Shown: in pieces, positions 12,727-24,024 of the stretch | Layout of the letters: the number at the start of each line of letters is the position of its first letter | How positions within the stretch are numbered: position 1 is the stretch's first letter | Source of the DNA: Amyloporia xantha | Taxonomy: Eukaryota > Basidiomycota > Agaricomycetes > Polyporales > Adustoporiaceae | Length of the DNA: 64,000 nucleotides | Reading direction: 5' to 3' | Assembly: GCA_036971615.1 (NCBI GenBank) | Contig: JAYKKR010000003.1 | Location: 2,108,001-2,172,000 of the forward strand | Made by a program: the position numbers and the translations under genes | The notes under the pieces: generated by a model | What the model was told of the DNA's origin: nothing | Database searches by the model: none | Seen by the model: the letters and a program-made list of their open reading frames with translations, nothing else

Positions 12727-13403
12727 CACATCACTGTCTCGTACATCGTGTTGATAGTGTACGGAACACCACAATATGGGATCCCGGAAATACGCACGAT
12801 GGGTTCGACGAGGCTGTGAACAAATATACTCCTCTCTACATGAGATCCGCCGGTTCTCTGAAGTTCTCAAGATGCGCGCCCATAAGCAGAGACTCACCTC
12901 AGGATTGAAGGTTCAGGGCATAACACCCGTCGACTGAGGGCATGTGAGAGGACGAGCTTCTGTTTCCCGCGAGGTATGCTCACAAACCTTGTGCAGATGT
13001 TTGAAAAGATCCGAGCCAAAATTTGGATGGCCAACATTGTTTTCTGCCGCTGTGGCAAGGACGGAACTATGATCTCACCAGGACCGGTAGTCAAGCAGTG
13101 TGCGATACAACAAAAGCATACAGCCTTGTGATCAGTCAAAACTTAAACGTAGGGGAGAGAACATGCAGTTGAGACATGGACGACTGTTCGTTGGTGGACA
13201 TCTGCGTAATATGATGATGGTATAGCTCACCTGAGAAGACGCTTTTGGGCGGGAAGCCCCGATAGAATGCGCAATGCCAATTGGAACAGACAAAGAAACT
13301 CAACTGAAATCCGTCAGGTAACCAGTCGCAGAAGCAGCCACAGGACGCTACACTCCGGAAGTGATCGTATGAGAAGTAGGCAAATGCGGTTACATTTTTG
13401 CAT
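12727..13403. other. intergenic, unresolved minus-strand frames
   Basis: On the minus strand, 12730-12830 reads as a hydrophobic-looking segment (PYCGVPYTINTMYETVMCL) that runs directly into the GGTCA element. It may be an exon broken by that element, but I cannot assign it to a family. Nothing else is recognised. Confidence 0.3.
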
Positions 13404-14160
13404 CCAGGGCTCTAGTCTCGTAACCAGACGTTCTAGGAGGGATCGATCCTAAGAGGGAGGAGGAGGGGGGAGGGGGAGTTGCCACATAGCACGTGCAGTA
13501 TTACCATAATAGGTGTCGGAGAGCGAAAAAACCATACACCAATCCCTCCTAGAACGTCTGGTGAGTTTTGTAGAGGCGGGTGTGGGTATCCGTCACGCCC
13601 CTCAAACCGCGTCGCGCGGCTCGCGCCAGACGCGCGGTTTGTAACCAATGTATTTGAATGTATACCTACTATCTCACTTTCTCTTGTCGGGTCATTCAAT
13701 ACTAGTTTGTTTCTAGCCATGTTCTTGGCTCTGTTAACCTTGCGAGCAGCCTGGCATTCTCCCGTGGCTTGTTTATTTAATCCGCTCTTTTCGAAGCGGC
13801 TCGCAGAGGCAGCACGTCAGTGCGCAAACACTTCAAAAAAACCTAGTAGCTAGTGTCGAGAGAGATGTGTGTATTTACCAGATAACGAGAATTTGAGAAT
13901 CCGTGGAATACAGCGGTTTTATGTAGTCGCTATATGCATAGGCTCACTGAGAGCCACTGAGAACGCGCAGATCCTAAGGGCAGACGCGCCTTGTCACCGT
14001 TACTTTTGTTACTTTTGTCACTGATCCACACCCGCCTCTACAAAATTCACCAGACCTTCTAGGTGGGATCGGTGCAGGTGTTTTTCGCTCTCCGACACCT
14101 AATCCGGTATCCATGCACGTGATCCACCTAGAAGGTCTGGTTACGAGACTACCAGGGCTC
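13404..14160. mobile_element. Mutator-like MITE with 9-bp target duplication
   Basis: The 739-bp element 13413-14151 begins TAGTCTCGTAACCAGAC and ends in its inverse complement. The inverted arms extend roughly 170 bp (13413-13585 against 13990-14151), including a shared GGTGTCGGAGAGCGAAAAA. The 9-mer CCAGGGCTC directly flanks it at 13404-13412 and 14152-14160. A 9-bp duplication and long inverted ends are typical of Mutator-like elements. There is no transposase inside, so it is a non-autonomous copy. Confidence 0.85.
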
Positions 14161-14347
14161 ATGCCCGACATCTATCAAGCCGGAAACAATCTGCACAGAG
14201 CCACGGCCTCCATACAGCAAGAATGGATATAGCTAGTGAGCCGCGACCCCAGCGAAGAACATCCCTGTTTGTCTGTGATATCTGGACGACACCGCTCCTG
14301 TTGCACCCAAGTCTCGAGTCGGCGGCGAGGCGTAGATTTTTAAAGAA

Positions 14348-16168
14348 AAGAGTCGGCGGCGAGGAGCAACTCCACGATACACGGCCCAGGAATGCTGAGA
14401 CTTGTGTATATGTACTGCAGCTGCTTGGCGGCCCATCAAGCTCATTTCGCATGTGATCGTGTTTATTTTCGCACAGTATATTGAAGGAGAGCCTCATGTC
14501 ATTGACAGACCGTCAACCGTACAATTTCAGTTCTTGTGGAACAAAAAAGAGACATTGTATCCTGTCAGAGTGTTTTTCAGTTTTTTTTTTTTCGTCTCCA
14601 TCTACTGTAATCCACAAGGTCGATTCTCAGTGGGATAGGTCACGTGGCTAACACTTCCAGGACCTCCTTGTAGTGTGCGTATGTGTGTAGGGTCACTACA
14701 TACTACATAGTATTTGGATTTCCTTCTTCTCATCAGAGCTCTCAAAGTCAGTACGAAGTCAAGGCAAACATTGGATCTCAGTGTCAGTAAGTCCTGACCA
14801 GTGAAGAACCTCTATAATTTATGTTATCTGACTAGCAGACATCCGGCGAGAAGTTGCCACTCACAGCTTGTATTAGTATAATCGAGTGGTCAATCAGCCC
14901 GTCTCCGCTATTATGCAAGCGGTGACCATCTTGTCTCTCCCTCCAGAGATTCTGGAGAGTATTCTCATTTACTCCGCATCTGGTGGATTCCCAGGCGCAA
15001 TTGCGGCGCTCGCGCAGACCTGCCGACCTCTTCGCGAGCTCATCTATCGCTCGTCTGATCACCACCTATGGCGCGAGATCTTTTTGACGACTTTCGATGA
15101 CCCCCGCATGCTGCAATTTGGCAAACCAGGTGAGCAATTTGGCGGTCCCGTTATCCAGAAACTGAGGGCTGTCGCCACTCAGCTGCATTCGACTGGGGAG
15201 ACAGCTTCAGGCAGCGGATTCGAACCGCGCTCTTTCTTCAACGTCTCACACAGCCGCTCCGCGTGCAGAAGGTGTACAATCTCCGATCACGGTCAGCCGT
15301 CTCCCTCGTTGACCTCACCCCCAAGTATACTACATCCAGCAGCGTGCGCGCGCTGCAGACTCTCCTCTCTGTCATCGAGACCTCTGCCCCAGTTCTCCCT
15401 CGCAGTTCTGTACCCGAAGTGCGCACACTTACCCAAGCCTACTGGGGTACACAGGAATTCCCCAGTGTCCGCACACCTAGCCCCTCTCGTAACATTTCGT
15501 GGCTGCGGACTGTCCTCGTGCGCTCCCTGCCTCCTCCACTCCTCGCAAAGTTCTCTTTCTCGCAGCGCGACCCCACGTGGGACAAGACGGTCGAAGCGCA
15601 CGCGGTCAGTCAGTTGCTTTGTTGCACTGGGTTCCTCCCCATACGCGAGCTCCACGAGGAGCGTACTGGCCGACTTTCGTCGTCCTCTTCGTCGATAACC
15701 CCAACTGTCTCCCGTGCGTCGATCACAGGTATATCAGACCTTGAGATGAATGTGCAGGAGCAGAGTACAAGAGCGCGTCTCCGTGCAAGGGAAATGGCGT
15801 ATGATATGTCATACCTCACACGACGCAGACATTGGGGTCCCTACATGCCCGTTGAGACCGCTGCCCTTCCTGGCGTTCATACTTCCGGTGGTTCGACTTC
15901 ACAATCTACTTCTCGGTCTGAACACACTGTTGAAGGCTCCTACCAGACGTCCACCGAGACGACTGTAGGACTAGGTACATATTCTGACTCGGATACGGCC
16001 TCGGACGCCGATCCAGACTTTGTTCCAACCACCACAGAAGACAATGCGTCCTTGTCGTCGCATTCTTCATTTGGCCGATCACCCTCTCCCGATCTGAATG
16101 CGGGCGCACCACCGCTCCCACATCCCCAAGCTGTTCAGCCGCGAAGACGCTTGGTCCCGCGAGCAGAG
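14348..16168 (+). repeat. duplicated segment, copy A (inverted against 26660-28530)
   Basis: About 1.8 kb covering upstream sequence and the first two coding exons of an F-box gene is repeated in inverted orientation at 26660-28530, with scattered substitutions and small indels. Homology begins at AAAGAGTCGGCGGCGAGG and fades after CTTGGTCCCGCGAGCAGA. Confidence 0.85.
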
Positions 16169-16360
16169 TCCGCGGAGGACATATATCGAGACTTGCGTAT
16201 TCTCGCGGTCCCAGAAAACAGAGGAGAGCAGAAGAAAACTCAGAGCGAAGTTGAAGTAGACCCGAGTATGCATGGAGGCTCTTCGTCAGCTGTACAGACG
16301 TCCCTGACCCAGACAAGCTGGCATATACTCGTACGGCACCGTCCATCGCAGCGCAGATAG
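14913..16360 (+). CDS. F-box protein copy A, chimeric 3' end
   Basis: The ATG at 14913 starts MQAVTILSLPPEILESILIY, an F-box-like motif that would bind Skp1 in an SCF ubiquitin ligase. An intron at about 15130-15180 joins exon 1 to a second frame that reads AFDWGDSFRQRIRTALFLQR, matching the parent copy. The exon then runs uninterrupted through a Ser/Thr-rich linker and ends RHRPSQRR, stop at 16358-16360. From about 16168 on the sequence departs from the intact copy at 25527-27894: the C-terminal exons that encode VPLYIRIVGYEP and the final DPLGPFWQWRVS are absent, replaced by about 65 unrelated residues. The F-box itself is intact, the substrate-side region is lost. It could act as a dominant-negative or be a decaying copy. 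Confidence 0.7.
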
Positions 16361-16568
16361 CTCTCAAAACAAAGACAAAAGTAAAATGCCGACGAAACAA
16401 AAATTAGTAAATGAATAACGAATCCTAGATGTTTACATAAATTTCGGTAGCACTCGATAAAACTTATGAAATGCTGCTTCACCGTCCCTGCTTGTCACAT
16501 TACTGATCATGACTGCTGGTCTTCAGATGTGTATTGTTATTGTAAGGCTCTCTCAAACTGGCAGGCAT
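16253..16568 (+). repeat. source-like copy of the 316-bp segment at 4382-4697
   Basis: Same sequence as 4382-4697, covering the stop codon and 3' UTR of F-box copy A. The match ends abruptly at 16568, 46 bp before the tRNA gene. Confidence 0.9.
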
Positions 16569-16613
16569 AGTCAAGTAAAATGAATATCCATCTAACCCCT
16601 GGTTGCAAAACAT

Positions 16614-16694
16614 TCCGACACGGGGAATTGAACCCCGGGCTATCGCGCCCACCTTGATGAGAGGCGATAATGTTAGCCACTACACCATATCGGA
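16614..16694 (-). tRNA. trnE(CUC): tRNA-Glu (CTC) with 10-nt intron
   Basis: Read on the minus strand, the 81-nt gene has a 7-bp acceptor stem (TCCGATA with TGTCGGA), a D arm, and an anticodon stem ATCGC/GCGAT. The anticodon CTC is at 16659-16661, with A37. A T arm CGGGG-TTCAATT-CCCCG follows. Ten extra bases, TCAAGGTGGG (16648-16657), sit between positions 37 and 38, the standard place for a nuclear tRNA intron. The T-loop TTCAATT fits an internal B box. CCA is not encoded, as expected for a eukaryote. Confidence 0.93.
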
Positions 16695-16826
16695 TATACT
16701 ACTTGATTCTATTACATTAAATATGAGTAGCTTGTGTAGCTTTATTAAGGGGATGAGACTGCCTCTGTTATGACTGTTGGGACTGCTGCAAGTGAATCGA
16801 CGACTTACCAGACTATCACTGCATTC

Positions 16827-18499
16827 ATGTTGAGCTCCCTTCTACCAAAATCGACGACGAGATGTCCACGATGTCGTCCCGCTCAAGTCACGCTTTCGAA
16901 TCTCATGCGATCGCGTAGACTGCCACATACCGTTGATCTTCCAGCCCGTCGATTCTCAACCCAAAGCCCACGGCATGCCAGTGGTCCGCGCTATGTCCGG
17001 TTTAACGTCGACCCAGAGAAACCTTTGGATGTCAGGAGATGGGACTGGACTATGCAGGTTCTCGTTGCGGTCGTAGTTGGCGGTGGTGTGTACTATGTAA
17101 TGCAGTGCGTGCCCTACTCGAGCTCATTTAACCTCCCGATCTAGACAAGTCCACTTGCTGATGTCGGGCCTCTGATTCTAGCTTGGAACAAGTCCCGGAG
17201 ACCGGAAGATGGCGGTTCATGGATGTCAATCCAAAATTCGAAGCCAAGGTGAGTTCTGTTTAAGTCTCCCTCCTGGACAAGCTAGACAGCTTGAATTGTG
17301 TATCAGTTAGCGAAGGCCTCTCATGACGAACTGCTCTCCCAGTTTGGAGGAAAGATGCTCCCAGAGAACCACCCAATTACTCGCCATGTGCGCCGGGTCG
17401 TCACTCGCATCCTCGAGGCGTCGAATTTAGGCACGCTTGCCTCTCCGGAGCCAAAGTCTATCGCAGTATCTGGACCCACGGATGACCTATGGTCTCCGGA
17501 AACATCTTTTGGAAGCGAGCCTCCACCCGGCGCTGGGGGGAGGGAGTGGAACCTCATGGTCGTGAATGATGACAGGATCGTGAATGCAGCAGCTAGCTAT
17601 GGTCAGTCTTACTACAGCTCTCTTGGTCTAGAAAATGTGTCTAATAATGTACGCGTTAGGCAACATCATAGTGTTCACTGGGATTCTGCCGGTAGCGAAG
17701 GACGAACAGGGCTTAGCCGCTGTCTTAGGGCATGGTATGCATGCGCGCAGCACTCTGGCATGACTCTCATCTAACGTCTGATTTTGTAGAAATTGGACAC
17801 GTAGGTCAGTCGTCAGACATGAGGCAGCATTGTGTGCCATTGCGGGCTCATTGATCGACGCTCTCCGTCCAGTTCTGCGACACAACTCCGAGCGATACTC
17901 CTCCGTGAAGGTGCTGCTTGTCCTTGCGTCAATCTTAGAGATCCTTGGTCTAGATATCCACATTGCGCGATTTATTACGGATTTGCTTTACGATTTGCCG
18001 AATTCACGTATGCAGGAGCTGGAAGGTGCGTCTCTAACGATCATCTGTACATATCTTTCTCGCTGATCATCCGACAGCCGACCAGGTTGGTCTGAGGCTG
18101 AGTGCCAAAGCCTGCTTTGATCCAAAGGCGGCACCGGAGTAGGTGGTCCCCGCACAGCGAAAGAGGCTGGGCTGACATCGCTTCTGTGTATCTCAGGATC
18201 TTCACTCGAATAGCACAACTCGAAAAGCGGCGCGGTGGTTTGAACCTTGGTTTTCTCAACACCCACCCACCGTCGGAGAAGCGCGTTCAGGTCCGTAGTC
18301 TTTGTCTTGTCTAGTCAACCCTCGTCATTCTGACCGACGTTACCAGAGGCTGGAGGAATTGATGCCTGGTGCCTATGACATTCAAGCGGCGAGTCCCGAA
18401 TGCAGTGGCATACGGGACAATTTTGCCGCCTTCAGAGACGCATTTGCGCATAGTGGGTCGCGAAGAGGAGCGCCTGTCGACGAGGTGACCTGGACGTAG
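16827..18499 (+). pseudogene. OMA1: OMA1-type mitochondrial metallopeptidase, apparent frameshift
   Basis: The product matches the M48 peptidase OMA1, an inner-membrane stress protease. The ATG at 16827 opens an Arg/Ser-rich presumed mitochondrial presequence, followed by a hydrophobic helix VLVAVVVGGGVYYVM. Then come MDVNPKFEAK, GNIIVFTGILPVAKDEQG, and the zinc motif HEIGH, assembled across the intron 17715-17789. Downstream are the third ligand region QELEADQVGLRLSAKA across the intron at about 18027-18078, FTRIAQLEKR, THPPSEKRV and LEELMPGAYDI. Directly after HEIGHV (17801) the frame is lost and resumes in another frame as VVRHEAA at 17809. Removing five bases of the local GTCAG-TCGTCAG duplication would restore it. 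Everything else looks functional, so this is a recent frameshift or a sequence error. Confidence 0.78.
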
Positions 18500-19173
18500 T
18501 CGTAGCTCTGATCTGCAGTGCAATATCTTGAAGATATATGGACTACATGCTGATTACTGTACCGTACCTGCGGACTGCCAGTGGGTAGCAGCTCTCTTCT
18601 TTCAGAGGCATATCGTCGCGGATCTCCAAGTATGTGATCGTGGTCAGTGTCGAGTACAGAAGTAAGCTCAATGCTCAATTGCTGACGACAAGCCTACATG
18701 CTTAGTCTCGTTTGATCCAACTGGCTTCCCAGTGACATGCAGACCTTAATACTCCGTACATCCGTACACCGTTATACTAGAAATTAATGTCATCCTGGAC
18801 TTTTCAATTCAGGTTTCGCTCAAAAGCTCCGACTATGGAGTCACATGCATATGAGTCGCCCAGCTAATTGCGCACTTTCTCCGCGACTCTTTTTAAGCTT
18901 CATTCAATTCCGAATTGGCCGACCCCACATACACTATGCACCGTCTATATGCCTTAGGTTCTTGTCTACTGAAAGAGCACGGTCAAATGGAGAATAAATT
19001 CGTAACCCTTGCCTGAGGTTCGAATATGTTTTAGCGTAAACTTGTGGAGAAATGATCAACGATCGCGGAAGAAGCCACCCCCACGGCCAGTTTCGACGGT
19101 AACCATATATGTGAGACCACTGCGGGTAGCAACCTTTCATTTCCTCCTTTCATGACCTCCACTGGAAGCATAC
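18500..19173. other. intergenic, nothing recognised
   Basis: Contains the OMA1 3' side and the promoter side of the next F-box gene. I see no gene or repeat. Confidence 0.45.
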
Positions 19174-20994
19174 ATGTCGTTCTTTCGAAACAGGCGTCGG
19201 ACTCAACAAGAGCTCGAGGCGGGAAATGGGAGCTCTGCGAATGTCTCTCGTACCCCCACCCTCAATGGCGACGCAGCCTCATTCCTGAGCAGGGCCTCTC
19301 CCCGTCGAGCACTGCCATCGCTGTCACGCCTTAGCTCCAAGCTGTCGCCAAAGATCAGACGCACTCAACCTCCACGATGTACGTTAGCGGCCCCAGTCGG
19401 TCATACGGTCGACTTCCCAAGGTCTCGTACGTTCTCGCGTGAGAGCACCCCGTCACCGACTCCTTCGCTCGATGACATTCGGATGCCGGTTGGACTCGGT
19501 CGCCGAGCCAGCCTGAAGGAGGAGTCGGAGGATGACCAGTCGGTCTATCACCGTCGCACACGGTCGATCAGTCTACCGAATCCAGCGGGGACCGACCAGG
19601 AGTCGAGGGCGACTCAACGTACTGCGGAGGCGGCGCCGGCCATTACACGCATACCTCCAGAACTGCTTTCTGTAGTGTTCTCGTACAGCTCGCGACCCGA
19701 TATCCTGTCGTTGTCGTTGGTCTCCAAGACGTTTCTATCCGCCGCCCTCCGCGCATTGTACCGCACCTTGGACTTGCGCCGACTCGGATCAGAGTGTGCA
19801 GACCAGTGCATGGCACTGCTTGCCTCTAAAAGGACGCTCGCGGCTTTTGTGCATGACTTCGCTTGTCATGAGCTGCCTACCTCGACTTCGCTGAGCACCG
19901 TAACGTTTGCTATCGCTTTTAACAATATGGATCAACTACAATCCCTCACCGTTCCTTGTTTCAACCCGCATATTTTTCATCATACCACATTCCGTCTCAA
20001 AAGGCTTACTGTCCTCTCGCAGACCACCAGTGTGGATACATTCCGCACGATGGTGTCGTGGCTTGCGAAGCAGCCCAGCATCACGTCGCTCTCGTTTCCC
20101 GATCTCGTCGTCGACCAAACTCTCGACAATTACCTTAATAATGTCCCCAATGATACGTCCAAAATGTCAGATACCCTCGCGTCAAAAACCGATACCCCTG
20201 CCTTCTTTCGGCCATTACCATTACCTGCCTCTCTGCTGCCTCGTCTGACCTACTTCAATGGACCTGCTCCTATGGCTGCTGCCGTGGTTCCGGGACGACC
20301 TGTGGCAACGGTAACTCTTCACATCCATACAACCCTCTATGACGGCCTAAAGCCATCTGCAATCATGTCTGCGCTGACGCGCTCGGCTGCTTCTCTCACT
20401 CACCTATCAATAGAGGTCGCTTCGACTCGCGTCGATGCGCGCACGGTAGAGAGAGTTCTCATGTCAACCGGTGCAGAGCTGGGCAGTCAACTTGAAGTCC
20501 TCGAAGTCCACTGGGTACTCGAGGAAGAGGTGTGTGCCGTTTTCACGGACTAATCGCCATCCTGGCTGAAGCTCTAGTAGGTTCTCTACAGACAGATCCT
20601 CTCAGTGATCACTCGCTTTCGCACGCTGAAGACATTACGTTTGCGTCGTCCTTCACCGCTATCATTTGCGCAATCGCCGCCGGCAGCTCTTCCTACCCCT
20701 CCTCCGAGTGCGCATCTGTCCCGTCCGCCCTCGACGGCGATGTTACTGCCTCCTCCTTCCCCTCTTCATGGCAGCCGGCCCAGCACCGCCAACAGCATGT
20801 CAGATATACCTTTACCCCGTGCTCACGAGCGGTCACATCTTGGTTCCTGGAGCAAGCACTGTCCGTCGCTGAGAGAGGTCGTTTTCCTATCGGGCGCCCG
20901 ATGGCGCTGCGAGCGTATCACCCCACTGTTGATGCAAATGGCTGGCGAAAGTCTGTACGCACCGGCCTTCCGATTCGTCGACTTTACGTCATGA
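19174..20994 (+). CDS. F-box / LRR-like protein
   Basis: The long exon from 19174 (MSFFRNRRRTQQELEAGNG) has a Ser/Pro/Arg-rich N-terminus of about 150 residues. An F-box follows (TRIPPELLSVVFSYSSRPDI then LSLVSKTFLSAALRALYRTL), and then leucine-rich stretches with LRR-like spacing (QLQSLTVPCFNP, LKRLTVLSQ, ITSLSFPDLVV, LTHLSIEVAS, LEVLEVHW). An intron at about 20530-20580 joins VLEEE to VLYRQILSVITRFRTLKTL; the second exon ends in a Pro/Ser-rich segment, and the stop is at 20992. It would be an SCF adaptor whose LRR-like part chooses substrates. It is unrelated in sequence to the duplicated F-box gene except for the F-box itself. Confidence 0.72.
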
Positions 20995-21547
20995 AAAACA
21001 TGACCTCCAGCTCTCGTTGGGGGGGGGGGGATCTGACAAATCTAGTCTATCGTACGTGCAGCATATGCGTAATCTATCCACTGTCCCCGCCGCTATCGTT
21101 GTTTCATGCGAGTCATACCGAAACCGTCCACGCGTCGCCCACAATAGGGTCTTCGGTCGAGCCTTACGCCGACCGTGGCACTGCAACGTTAAGCCCTCTA
21201 GGATGTATCGTTGTGAGTAATCAAATCAAAACTTTATGGTGCATGTTGGGTGGTCTGTCCTCCATCACTTTGTGCCGTATTACGACTGTGATCCCCGTGA
21301 AGAATTCAGATGGAATAGTATTATCTGATAATCTGGCCAGGCCGGTAGAAGGGCCGAGCAAGGCCGAGGAGTGTTCCAGCACGCCAGAGTTGGATGTAAG
21401 CCGATCACGACTCAGTCACGACCCCGCGGTGTAATCCATCACGTGGTCGTATCCCGCCAAACACCAGCAAATAACACGGAAATAAATGACCATATACACT
21501 CGCATTGTCCATCGTCTGTGTCTACGTATCGACGCTCGCTGTTTACC
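20995..21547. other. intergenic, with G10 run
   Basis: No gene is recognised. A run of ten G at 21020-21029 lies just after the F-box stop. The last 150 bp is the promoter and 5' UTR of the peroxiredoxin gene. Confidence 0.45.
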
Positions 21548-22476
21548 ATGGTCGCAACTGTTCAGAAGCCTGCTCCCGGATTCAAGGCCACGGCTGTCGT
21601 GGACGGTCTGTTCCAGGATATTTCCCTGTCAGACTACCTCGGTCAATGGTGAGAGACGATCCAGATGGTCAATTGTAATTATAACTGTCTTGGCTCATGA
21701 TTGCCTTTGTCAGGGTGGTTCTCTTCTTCTACCCCCTGTGCGTGACTCCCGTGTCTTCCCATGGTATCATGGCTCAACTGACGTACCTTAGTGACTTCAC
21801 CTTTGTGTGTCCGACCGAGATTCTCGCGTTCAATGACGCCCTGGCCCAATTCAAAAGCCTGAACACCGCTGTCCTCAGTATGGGTATAATTTATTAAGGA
21901 ACCAATCACGTCTCATCTTTGCTCGCAGGTGTTTCTACTGACTCACACTACGCTCACTTGGCTTGGGCGACGAAGCACCGCCAGGATGGTGGTCTCGGAC
22001 CCGACCTCAAGCTTCCCATGGTCGCGGACAAGAACATGAAGATTGCCCGTGACTACGGTGTTTTGATCGAGGAGGACGGTGTTGCTCTCCGTGGTCTTTT
22101 CCTCATCGACCCTAAGGGTACCTTGAGGTAAGCATACGCTTTTCTCCCTTCTCACGCCACAATTGATGTGTGATCTCCAGGCAAATCACCATCAACGACC
22201 TGCCCGTCGGTCGTTCCGTCGAGGAGACCATCCGTCTCGTCAAGGCCTTCCAGTTCACCGTACGTGTTCATGTTTCCTGCGCCACTTGCCTAGCCGTTTT
22301 CTGATCATGGCGCTGTTCTCTAACAGGACGAGTACGGCGAGGTTTGCCCTGCTAACTGGACCGAGGGTAGCAAGACCATCAAGGCCGACCCCAAGGGCTC
22401 GTTGGAGTACTTCTCTGCGGCTGCCACTAACGGTGCAAATGGCGAGCAATCCAAGAAGCGTCCCCGTATTGACTGA
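21548..22476 (+). CDS. TSA1: typical 2-Cys peroxiredoxin
   Basis: Five introns join into a protein of about 215 residues of the Prx1/Tsa1 class, a cytosolic thioredoxin-dependent peroxidase for H2O2 and organic hydroperoxides. The peroxidatic cysteine is in [10 protein letters not shown], made across the intron 21741-21791. The resolving cysteine is in GEVCPANW after the intron at 22262-22326. Family signatures [37 protein letters not shown] and [10 protein letters not shown] are present. The C-terminus (after EYFSAA) departs from the YF motif of overoxidation-sensitive enzymes and ends KKRPRID. The frame is intact and the length is usual for the family. Confidence 0.93.
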
Positions 22477-23137
22477 TGGCTCACCTCTTCAACCATTTCC
22501 GGCATCCAGGCCATTAGGGGGCAGTCGGTGAATCTCTTGGTTCCGTTCCGATGAAGACTCGTGAAGTGCAAGGCTCGAGCATCGTCGTTATCTCATGCGC
22601 GCGTTCCATCTCAAGAAATAGATTTACCCGATAGAATTTAGAAGATCGTTAGACCTCTTGGCCGGGAGTGATAGATGATAGAGTGCTCTGTTCGTCTGTC
22701 GCTTTTTAGATGCGGAAATCCCCTACTTTGTAGTACGGCCAGTGCTAATAGCTACTTGACGTATTCAAATGTACCTTTGGCATACCTGCATTCATGTAAT
22801 TGATTGTACAGTCTTTTGCTTTCGCATTGTCGAGAGAATCGTGACATTGTTGCAGATTATATATAGCCTGAGGTTAGGTAAATTTTGGGATGGATTGGTA
22901 TGTATCACTGTGTCCATGCCCGGCGTAACATACTATACAGGGTTCTTTAGCTTCTTCCCAACCCTCACCTTCATGACACTAAAGCTATGCCAGGTGCATT
23001 TTGGGGTCTTTCGCTGCCCACCTGATATTACTACATCAATTTGTATTCGTTACACAAAGACAAAGATACACAGTACGCACGATCTACTTGTCCCCGCGGA
23101 CAGTCAATGGAGGTGTCAATGAATGTTAATCCCAGTG
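22477..23137. other. convergent 3' ends, nothing recognised
   Basis: AT-rich stretch between the peroxiredoxin stop and the Trm112 stop, presumably both 3' UTRs. No gene seen. Confidence 0.5.
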
Positions 23138-23697
23138 TCAGCGGATCTCATGTTCTGCAAGTAACTGTAGAGAGGTAAGGGTTCAATACAAGCTTATCGT
23201 CTCCGAAAACTGACCATATTCGGAATGCCATTCGAGATGGGATATACATGCTGACAATTTGGACAAACCATGGCGCCCTCCTCGATGTTGATCTGTTGTA
23301 AGCCATCATTGAACCAACATGCTGGTAGATAATATCAAACTTTCTAGCATTACTGACCTCTAGTAGTGCATGGTGCAGCTTTCGAAGGAAATCCTCGTCC
23401 AGCATTTCCGGCGGTTGATCGGGCAGAGATGTGTCGCCCAGCTGTAAAGTTCACAAAATACATGCATGAGCGTCTGAAATTGAACGGGCCTCAAAAATTT
23501 AGATTATCACTGACCTGTCGCGCCGCCGTAATCAAAGCATCCCACTCAACACGGGGAAGGAAATCGCGCACGAAGTCGGGGTTAAATTCTGCTTCTCGCA
23601 GCTCGACTTGCACATCCTGGAGCTGCAGAGGGAAGTTATTCGAGTTGCATCCTTTTGCATGGCACGCGAGTATGTTGTGTGTGATGAGGCGGACCAT
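23138..23697 (-). CDS. TRM112: Trm112, activator of RNA/protein methyltransferases
   Basis: The minus-strand product starts MVRLITHNILACHAKGC at 23697 and continues NNFPLQLQDVQVELREAEFN, PDFVRDFLPRVEW, then PEMLDEDFLRKLHHALLE, EEGAMVCPNCQHVYPISNG and the end PNMLLAEHEIR. It matches the small zinc-binding Trm112, which partners methyltransferases acting on tRNA, 18S rRNA and release factor eRF1. The zinc cysteines are C11, C16 and the CPNC pair. Three introns (about 23439-23514, 23287-23352 and 23171-23228) keep the frame, with the stop at 23138-23140. An in-frame open extension upstream of 23697 has no family support. Length, about 128 residues, is normal. Confidence 0.92.
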
Positions 23698-24024
23698 TGT
23701 CAATGTATTAGATGAAGGGCTGGGCAAAAGTGTGAAAGCCACTGTCGATCGGGCAAGATGTGCATAGTACATACCAAAAGCGGCAGGCGTCGGGAGCACG
23801 TGCCCGAACATGGGCGCGAGGGTCGGTCGGATTTCGTGAATTTGAAGTCTCGTCTTTTTTTCTTCAGTATAAACCGCTTGATATCTATCCGAAGCTATCA
23901 AACACTGAATCTCTTGTAATCGTGGTGGAGGCCCATAATCGCACAGCGCTTCTGCATACCGCCAAATAACTCGGGAGTACAATCCGTCCCATTACCGAGG
24001 TACATTGGTGAAGCAACTTATACA
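23698..24024. promoter_or_regulatory. shared divergent promoter TRM112 / RRP45
   Basis: Only 327 bp separate the start codons of two divergent housekeeping genes, both in RNA biology (tRNA/rRNA modification and exosome). Co-regulation from this interval is an inference from the spacing; I do not identify specific factor sites. Confidence 0.6.

Noticed and set aside
12576..12797. Minus-strand gene across the GGTCA element
   Set aside because: The frame joins a hydrophobic segment to repeat sequence; I cannot assign the segment to a family or find further exons.
14886..14912. Earlier non-ATG start for F-box copy A
   Set aside because: The first ATG at 14913 places the F-box at the usual distance from the N-terminus and is shared by copy B.
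21020..21029. G10 run as quadruplex or regulatory site
   Set aside because: A single run cannot form an intramolecular quadruplex on its own; it may be a sequencing artefact.
23699..23982. In-frame 5' extension of TRM112
   Set aside because: Adds about 95 residues with no family match; the ATG at 23697 gives the universal TRM112 N-terminus.
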